Assembly: GCA_902492205.1 (NCBI GenBank)
Contig: CABUKU010000047.1
Coordinates: 1 to 11,818 of the forward strand
Length of the DNA: 11,818 nt
Direction: 5' to 3'
From: an uncultured Bacteroides sp.
GTDB taxonomy: Bacteria > Bacteroidota > Bacteroidia > Bacteroidales > Bacteroidaceae
Shown here: in pieces, positions 7,820 to 11,818 of the stretch
How the letters are laid out: each line of letters opens with the position of its first letter
How positions within the stretch are numbered: the stretch's first letter is position 1
The notes under the pieces: model-generated
Told to the model about the DNA's origin: nothing
The model's database searches: none
Seen by the model: only the letters and a program-made list of their open reading frames with translations
Program-made: the position numbers and the translations under genes

Positions 7820-7964
7820 GGTGTGTCAAAAAGGTCTATTGTACTATCTCTTTGTAGGGGCGAATTGAATTCGCCCGAATGCACCAACTTGTGACACCGG
7901 GCGAAAGCATTCCGCCCCTACAATGGACATTATGATATTGCAAATATACCTTTTCGGACACACC
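7820..7964. repeat. MITE/BIME-like element with terminal inverted repeats
   Basis: The ends pair as terminal inverted repeats. GGTGTGTCAAAAAGG at 7820-7834 matches the reverse complement of 7949-7964 with one indel and one mismatch. An inner pair, TTGTAGGGGCG at 7852-7862 against CGCCCCTACAA at 7913-7923, is perfect. Within the left half lies a further perfect palindrome, GGGCGAATT-G-AATTCGCCC (7858-7876), and the right half carries an inverted, diverged copy of the same unit (about 7898-7916). The element fills the gap between the convergent efflux operon and lipoprotein gene. It has no coding capacity and no obvious target duplication. It may block read-through between the converging transcripts, although no T-run is present on either strand. 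Confidence 0.7.
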
Positions 7965-7974
7965 CCACTTCACT

Positions 7975-8898
7975 CTACTTTTTCAAAGGATAAATTATCA
8001 CCTGACTATTCGGAAGATCGGGAATATACAATGTACCATCCACCAAGCTCATATCGGCTGCTCCGATTACAGGAACTTTCAAATCCAAAGGAGCAATCGC
8101 TTTCGTTTCCATATTGATAGCAGAAACTCCTGCAGGAACCCAGTTTGAAACATACAAAGTCTTTTTATCCGCCGATAATACCACACCGTCATATTGACCG
8201 GCTTCAGTGATAAACTTTTCAGGTTTTGGTTGTTTTAAGTCTGCAATATAATAAACCACATTATCCTCAGTTGTTTTACCGTCCGCCGGATAAGAAGCAA
8301 TATACATGGAATTACCGTTCACTACCAATCCGTTAGGACCCGGCACCTCACACCACTCTACAGGAACTGCCTTATCCATATTAGCCAGATCCGTTATGTC
8401 AATGCTATATATGCGCCCAGTATTTGTAACCGATGCATACAGCGTGTTACCATTGGCAGCAAGGTCGTTCACAAACAAGTCTCCTTCCGGCAATTTTATT
8501 ACCTGCGGAGCATCGCAAAGAGCATTCAGGTTATACACCACTATCTTATTCACATCGCATATAAAGAGGTAGCCATCCTTCTCAAACATTCCTTTAGGAC
8601 CGGACAAGTTTCCGTCTGCCGGTATCAAAGTAGTAATCTTTCCCTCTTTATAAAACAGAATGTATCCCTTTCCCTCCATGTTAAGCGGATTAAGTTCTTC
8701 CGTTCCAAAGTTTGCAATCAGTAATCCTCCTTTATAAGGGTAAGTACTTTCACAAAAACGCATATCTTCATTAATAACCATGACTGCGTTATGCTCCTGT
8801 TCTTGTGCATTCTGCTTTTTGCCGGAGCCGCATGAGCTAAGCACTGCCAATACAATAAATAATACACTCAACATAAAACCTTTTTTCATAATCATCAT
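7975..8898 (-). CDS. SMP-30/gluconolactonase-like beta-propeller lipoprotein
   Basis: This 307-residue protein has a lipoprotein signal: a hydrophobic stretch (8-20), then LSSC with Cys23 as lipidation site. The residues after Cys (GSGKKQN) are not acidic, so a surface-export signal is not evident. The mature part shows six strand motifs of the same type: LLIANF (59), YLFICD (110), TLYASV (152), SMYIAS (197), TLYVSN (247) and TLYIPD (289). They recur every 42-51 residues, as in a six-bladed propeller. Glu50, Asn189 in PGPNG and Asp237 in YDGV sit where SMP-30/gluconolactonase enzymes carry metal ligands, so lactonase-like activity is possible but inferred. A non-enzymatic binding role is the alternative. 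The gene lies 75 bp after the AraC regulator on the same strand. ATG codons at 8895 and 8889 are alternative starts that leave the signal peptide intact. Confidence 0.8.
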   Translation of the reverse strand: MMIMKKGFMLSVLFIVLAVLSSCGSGKKQNAQEQEHNAVMVINEDMRFCESTYPYKGGLLIANFGTEELNPLNMEGKGYILFYKEGKITTLIPADGNLSGPKGMFEKDGYLFICDVNKIVVYNLNALCDAPQVIKLPEGDLFVNDLAANGNTLYASVTNTGRIYSIDITDLANMDKAVPVEWCEVPGPNGLVVNGNSMYIASYPADGKTTEDNVVYYIADLKQPKPEKFITEAGQYDGVVLSADKKTLYVSNWVPAGVSAINMETKAIAPLDLKVPVIGAADMSLVDGTLYIPDLPNSQVIIYPLKK

Positions 8899-8930
8899 TT
8901 GTTTAGTAGCAACATTGATTCTTTGTATTG

Positions 8931-8938
8931 CAAAGATA
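8931..8938 (-). promoter_or_regulatory. Predicted -7 promoter element of the lipoprotein gene
   Basis: On the minus strand this reads TATCTTTG, an exact match to TAnnTTTG, 32 nt before the lipoprotein start codon. No clear TTTG is seen at the -33 distance, which would suit a promoter needing an activator such as the neighbouring AraC-family protein. The gene therefore probably has its own promoter rather than relying only on read-through. Confidence 0.5.
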
Positions 8939-8973
8939 GTGCATTCATAAAGAGATGTTTTTATCCATTTAGC

Positions 8974-9852
8974 TCATCCTTTGTTCTGTTTGGCTCTATA
9001 TTCAGTAGGAGTAACAGAATAACTTTTCTTAAACACACGCGCAAAGTGGGGTTGGCTGACAAATCCACTGGCTTCCGCCACCTGTTCTATGCTTTTATCC
9101 GAAGTATGAAGCAGGAAAGCAGCCCGTTCCAATTTCTTCTTCGTTATCCACTGATGGGGAGGAAGACGATAAAGTTCATTAAATTCACGTTTAAACTGCG
9201 ACACACTCCTACCGGAGAGCAATGCCATTTCATCTACCGTAGCCGATGAATAAACACATTTTCCTACAACTGCAGCTATATCAGGCTTCTCACTGCAAAC
9301 GGCATCTTTCAGAAAAGAGAGAATCAACTTCTTATAGGGACTGTCGAGCAGCAAATAAATAAGTTCTATAAATTTTGTGCGGATCAATTCATAGAGAAAA
9401 GGACTGTTTCCCTCACTGTATGAAACAATAGCCAGAAACAAACGGCGAACTTCCGGTGATTGGGGAATAATTCTTATAGCTTCCTTCTTTTCTGTATTAC
9501 CGACAAACTCTTCAAGCGGTATATATTTCTCTAACCGGGTTATAATATCCTGTGCCGCCTTATTGTCAAAAAACAGCATAAGGCTTTTAAATCCCTCCTC
9601 CCCCATTATATACTCGGACATAACATACTCTCCTTTAGGAATCAGGAATAATTCGCCCGGCTGTATTTTATAAACAGACTGTGCCACATTAATCCTTTTT
9701 ACCCCCGAAAGAATATATACCAAAGCATGATGAGTGAGGAACGCATCGAAGTTTTCCTGCGTATCGGCACGGGTATATTGTAACAGGCGAATATCTTCAC
9801 TTCCTTTTTTCCCTTTTCTCTCTCCCGGCACTATAACTCTCTTCGTTGACAT
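8974..9852 (-). CDS. AraC-family transcriptional regulator
   Basis: This 292-residue DNA-binding regulator has an N-terminal cupin-like sensing domain (about 20-120, with PGELFLIPKGEY at 65-76) and a C-terminal AraC/XylS double helix-turn-helix domain (about 200-287). The first HTH contains TVDEMALLSGRSVSQFKREF (205-224). The second contains SIEQVAEASGFVSQPHFARV (254-273), followed by the family signature FKKSYSVTPTEYR. No membrane segment or phosphoacceptor domain is present, so it is a one-component regulator; its ligand is unknown. I chose the ATG at 9852. The frame extends upstream to a TTG at 9879, but that codon is part of the -7 promoter element. The lipoprotein gene follows after 75 bp on the same strand and is the natural first candidate for its target. 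Confidence 0.9.
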   Translation of the reverse strand: MSTKRVIVPGERKGKKGSEDIRLLQYTRADTQENFDAFLTHHALVYILSGVKRINVAQSVYKIQPGELFLIPKGEYVMSEYIMGEEGFKSLMLFFDNKAAQDIITRLEKYIPLEEFVGNTEKKEAIRIIPQSPEVRRLFLAIVSYSEGNSPFLYELIRTKFIELIYLLLDSPYKKLILSFLKDAVCSEKPDIAAVVGKCVYSSATVDEMALLSGRSVSQFKREFNELYRLPPHQWITKKKLERAAFLLHTSDKSIEQVAEASGFVSQPHFARVFKKSYSVTPTEYRAKQNKG

Positions 9853-9876
9853 GGTTATGCCTTTTATGATTATATG

Positions 9877-9906
9877 CAAATATATAAAAAACCGCCATTA
9901 GGCAAA
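9877..9906 (-). promoter_or_regulatory. Predicted promoter of the AraC-family gene
   Basis: On the minus strand, TTTG (9906-9903) is followed after 18 nt by TATATTTG (9884-9877). These match the Bacteroides -33 (TTTG) and -7 (TAnnTTTG) elements. The -33 element lies at the descending base of the fumarase terminator stem, and the terminator T-run falls between the two elements. The start codon follows 24 nt after the -7 element. Confidence 0.6.
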
Positions 9907-9944
9907 ACGATAAACCTACAATTTATCCATTGCCTAATGGCGGT
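9886..9944 (-). terminator. Intrinsic terminator of the fumarase gene
   Basis: A perfect 15-bp stem pairs 9891-9905 with 9930-9944 (ACCGCCATTAGGCAA and its complement). Inside it a second 6-bp stem pairs 9909-9914 with 9922-9927 around a 7-nt loop. On the minus strand the stem is followed directly by a run of T (complement of 9886-9891), as expected for Rho-independent termination. It starts 21 nt after the fumarase stop codon. There is no T-run on the plus strand side, so it works in one direction. Confidence 0.88.
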
Positions 9945-9965
9945 ATATATCAAGTAATTATATTA

Positions 9966-11606
9966 TTACTTACAACCTGCGCAACGTGGTTTCAACTGTT
10001 TAAAGAAGTCGTTTCCTTTATCATCGACAAGGATGAATGCAGGGAAATCTTCCACTTCAATTTTCCAGATGGCTTCCATACCCAATTCCGGATATTCCAC
10101 GCACTCGATGCTCTTGATATTATCTTGGGCAAGAATAGCAGCCGGACCACCGATACTTCCCAGATAGAAACCGCCATGCTTCTTGCAAGCATCCGTTACC
10201 TGCTGGCTGCGGTTACCTTTAGCCAACATAATCATGCTGCCGCCATGACTTTGGAACAAGTCTACATATGAGTCCATACGTCCTGCGGTGGTCGGGCCCA
10301 TTGAGCCGCAGGCCATTCCTGCCGGAGTTTTTGCCGGACCTGCATAATAGATAGGATGATCCTTAATATATTGTGGCAAATCTTCACCTCTATCCAAGCG
10401 TTCTTTCAGTTTAGCATGAGCAATGTCACGGCCAACGATGATAGTTCCGTTCAATGACAAACGGGTTGCTACCGGATATTTGGTCAACTCCTTCAATATG
10501 TCGGCCATCGGCTGGTTCAGGTTAATCTTAACCACATCACCCTCTCCGGCTTCACGCAATTCTGCCGGAATCAATTCTCCCGGTTTATCGTCCATCTTCT
10601 CGATCCAGATGCCGTCTTTATTAATCTTACATTTAATATTACGGTCGGCAGAGCAGGAAACACCCAGTCCGATAGGGCAAGAAGCACCATGACGAGGCAA
10701 ACGAACGATGCGAATATCATGCGCCATGTATTTACCGCCAAACTGTGCACCCAAACCGATGTTGTATGCTTCTTCGAGCACTTTCTTTTCGAGTTCCACA
10801 TCACGGAAAGCACGTCCGGTTTCATCACCGGTAGTTGGCAACTCATCATAGTAATGAGTAGAAGCCAATTTCACTGTAAGCAAGTTCTTCTCCGCAGAAG
10901 TTCCGCCGATAACAAATGCAATGTGATAAGGAGGACAAGCAGCAGTTCCCAAAGTCTTCATCTTTTCAACCAAGAAAGGAACAAGAGTATCAGGGTTGAG
11001 CACTGCTTTTGTTTCCTGATACAAATATGTTTTATTGGCAGAACCACCGCCTTTGGTCACACAAAGGAAGTGATATTCCATGCCCTCGGTAGCTTCAATA
11101 TCAATCTGTGCCGGAAGGTTGCATTTCGTATTCACTTCTTCATACATAGTTAAAGGAGCATTCTGCGAATAACGCAGGTTTTCTTCCGTATATGTCTTAT
11201 AGACTCCGAGTGACAGTGCTTCCTCGTCAGAATAACCTGTCCACACTTGCTGTCCCTTTTCACCGTGGATAATAGCAGTACCCGTGTCCTGGCAAAGTGG
11301 CAATTTACCTTTTGCGGATACTTCTGCATTACGCAGGAAAGTCAATGCTACATATTTATCGTTATCACTGGCTTCGGGATCACTCAAAATTTTAGCAACC
11401 TGTTCGTTGTGTGAACGGCGAAGCAAGAAAGACACATCACGGAAAGCAGCATTAGCCATTGCCGTAAGACCTTCTTTTTCAATTTTCAGAATTGGGTTTC
11501 CTTCAAACTCGCTTACAGACACATAGTCTTTTGTAAGCAGATAATACTCAGTTTTGTCCGGTCCCAGTTGGAACATCGGGGCATACTTAAACGGAGGTGT
11601 TGCCAT
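9966..11606 (-). CDS. Class I fumarate hydratase (iron-sulfur fumarase)
   Basis: This 546-residue cytoplasmic enzyme catalyses reversible hydration of fumarate to malate. In Bacteroides this step belongs to the reductive branch (oxaloacetate, malate, fumarate, succinate) that feeds fumarate reduction. The N-terminal [4Fe-4S] domain has ligands Cys105 (LCQDTGT), Cys224 (AACPPYH) and Cys318 (GVSCSADRN). The residues I recall as catalytic or substrate-binding in the Leishmania major class I enzyme all appear here at a constant offset of 28: Asp107, Arg145, Gly188, His306, Arg393, Thr439, Arg443 and Lys463. The length matches FumA/FumB (about 548) and shows alpha and beta domains fused in one chain, not the split two-subunit form. 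The protein ends in CAGCK, a CxxC pair at the extreme C-terminus. It has its own predicted promoter and a strong terminator, so it is probably monocistronic. I do not assign fumA or fumB. Confidence 0.96.
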   Translation of the reverse strand: MATPPFKYAPMFQLGPDKTEYYLLTKDYVSVSEFEGNPILKIEKEGLTAMANAAFRDVSFLLRRSHNEQVAKILSDPEASDNDKYVALTFLRNAEVSAKGKLPLCQDTGTAIIHGEKGQQVWTGYSDEEALSLGVYKTYTEENLRYSQNAPLTMYEEVNTKCNLPAQIDIEATEGMEYHFLCVTKGGGSANKTYLYQETKAVLNPDTLVPFLVEKMKTLGTAACPPYHIAFVIGGTSAEKNLLTVKLASTHYYDELPTTGDETGRAFRDVELEKKVLEEAYNIGLGAQFGGKYMAHDIRIVRLPRHGASCPIGLGVSCSADRNIKCKINKDGIWIEKMDDKPGELIPAELREAGEGDVVKINLNQPMADILKELTKYPVATRLSLNGTIIVGRDIAHAKLKERLDRGEDLPQYIKDHPIYYAGPAKTPAGMACGSMGPTTAGRMDSYVDLFQSHGGSMIMLAKGNRSQQVTDACKKHGGFYLGSIGGPAAILAQDNIKSIECVEYPELGMEAIWKIEVEDFPAFILVDDKGNDFFKQLKPRCAGCK

Positions 11607-11638
11607 ATCTATATTTATATTAAGTAAAATTAGTTAGG

Positions 11639-11646
11639 CAAAGGTA
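11639..11646 (-). promoter_or_regulatory. Predicted -7 promoter element of the fumarase gene
   Basis: On the minus strand this reads TACCTTTG, an exact match to TAnnTTTG, 32 nt before the fumarase start codon. A convincing TTTG at the -33 distance is not visible. The leader between them is AT-rich and has no Shine-Dalgarno site. Confidence 0.55.
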
Positions 11647-11818
11647 CACATAATCTTTGTTCGGCGATACGATTCTTATTCTTTTTTAATAATGACAAAA
11701 CTGCTTTTTAAATGCATCGCCAAACAAATATTAAGAATAATCCGGCAGATAAAGCCAATCGGAAGAATGGATTTTAATTATTTCTTGACAGGAACTTTAC
11801 TCACTCTATATAAGAGTG
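11647..11818. other. AT-rich intergenic stretch with possible gene edge
   Basis: No complete gene is visible. Two short open frames run off the end and conflict with each other. On the plus strand an ATG at 11767 opens 17 codons (MDFNYFLTGTLLTLYKS), which could be the start of a gene divergent from fumarase. On the minus strand 12 codons end in VPVKK and a TAA at 11780-11778, which could be the tail of an upstream gene. A small perfect palindrome, CACTCT-ATATA-AGAGTG, closes the window (11802-11818). Neither frame is long enough to choose between them. Confidence 0.25.

Noticed and set aside
7923..8117. 64-codon plus-strand open frame after the efflux operon
   Set aside because: It starts at the end of the repeat element and overlaps the antisense of the well-supported lipoprotein gene.
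8921..8935. Small palindrome CTTTG-TATTG-CAAAG before the lipoprotein gene, possible operator
   Set aside because: The arms are only 5 bp and one of them is explained by the TTTG of the -7 promoter element; AraC-family sites are usually direct repeats.
9853..9879. Upstream extension of the AraC-family protein to a TTG start
   Set aside because: The TTG is inside the exact -7 element TATATTTG; the ATG at 9852 gives a normal family N-terminus.

Overview
The window looks like a chromosomal segment of a gut Bacteroides or close relative (order Bacteroidales). Three things support this. Several genes are preceded by exact matches to the Bacteroides -7 promoter element TAnnTTTG, and Shine-Dalgarno sites are largely absent. 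The proteins (ribosome recycling factor, RsgA, an RND pump, class I fumarase) read as typical Bacteroidales orthologues. The non-coding gaps carry GC-rich palindromic repeats of the kind dispersed through such genomes. I cannot name the species.

Layout. Positions 1-565 hold no gene that I can support. They contain a 224-bp nested inverted repeat (69-292) and a block of three consecutive hairpins (327-454), followed by a promoter for frr. The + strand then carries frr (616-1176) and rsgA (1264-2196), two ribosome-linked genes separated by a heptad-based inverted repeat ending 6 bp before the rsgA start. Next is a complete tripartite RND efflux operon: membrane-fusion adaptor (2298-3380), inner-membrane pump (3393-6425) and TolC-type outer-membrane factor (6422-7804). 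The pump and outer-membrane genes overlap by ATGA. A perfect 15-bp palindrome upstream of the adaptor is a candidate operator. No regulator gene lies beside the operon.

The - strand occupies the right half. A MITE-like or BIME-like element (7820-7964) separates the convergent blocks. Reading leftward from the right end are a class I [4Fe-4S] fumarate hydratase (11606-9966), a strong intrinsic terminator, an AraC-family regulator (9852-8974), and a small lipoprotein with six predicted beta-propeller blades of SMP-30/gluconolactonase type (8898-7975). The regulator and lipoprotein are adjacent and co-oriented, which suggests but does not prove a regulatory link. The regulator's promoter is embedded in the fumarase terminator.

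The coding content is mostly ordinary housekeeping and efflux. I found no defence system, phage, CRISPR array or RNA gene. The parts most worth a second look are non-coding: four different palindromic repeat structures, the operator-like palindrome, and the terminator/promoter overlap.
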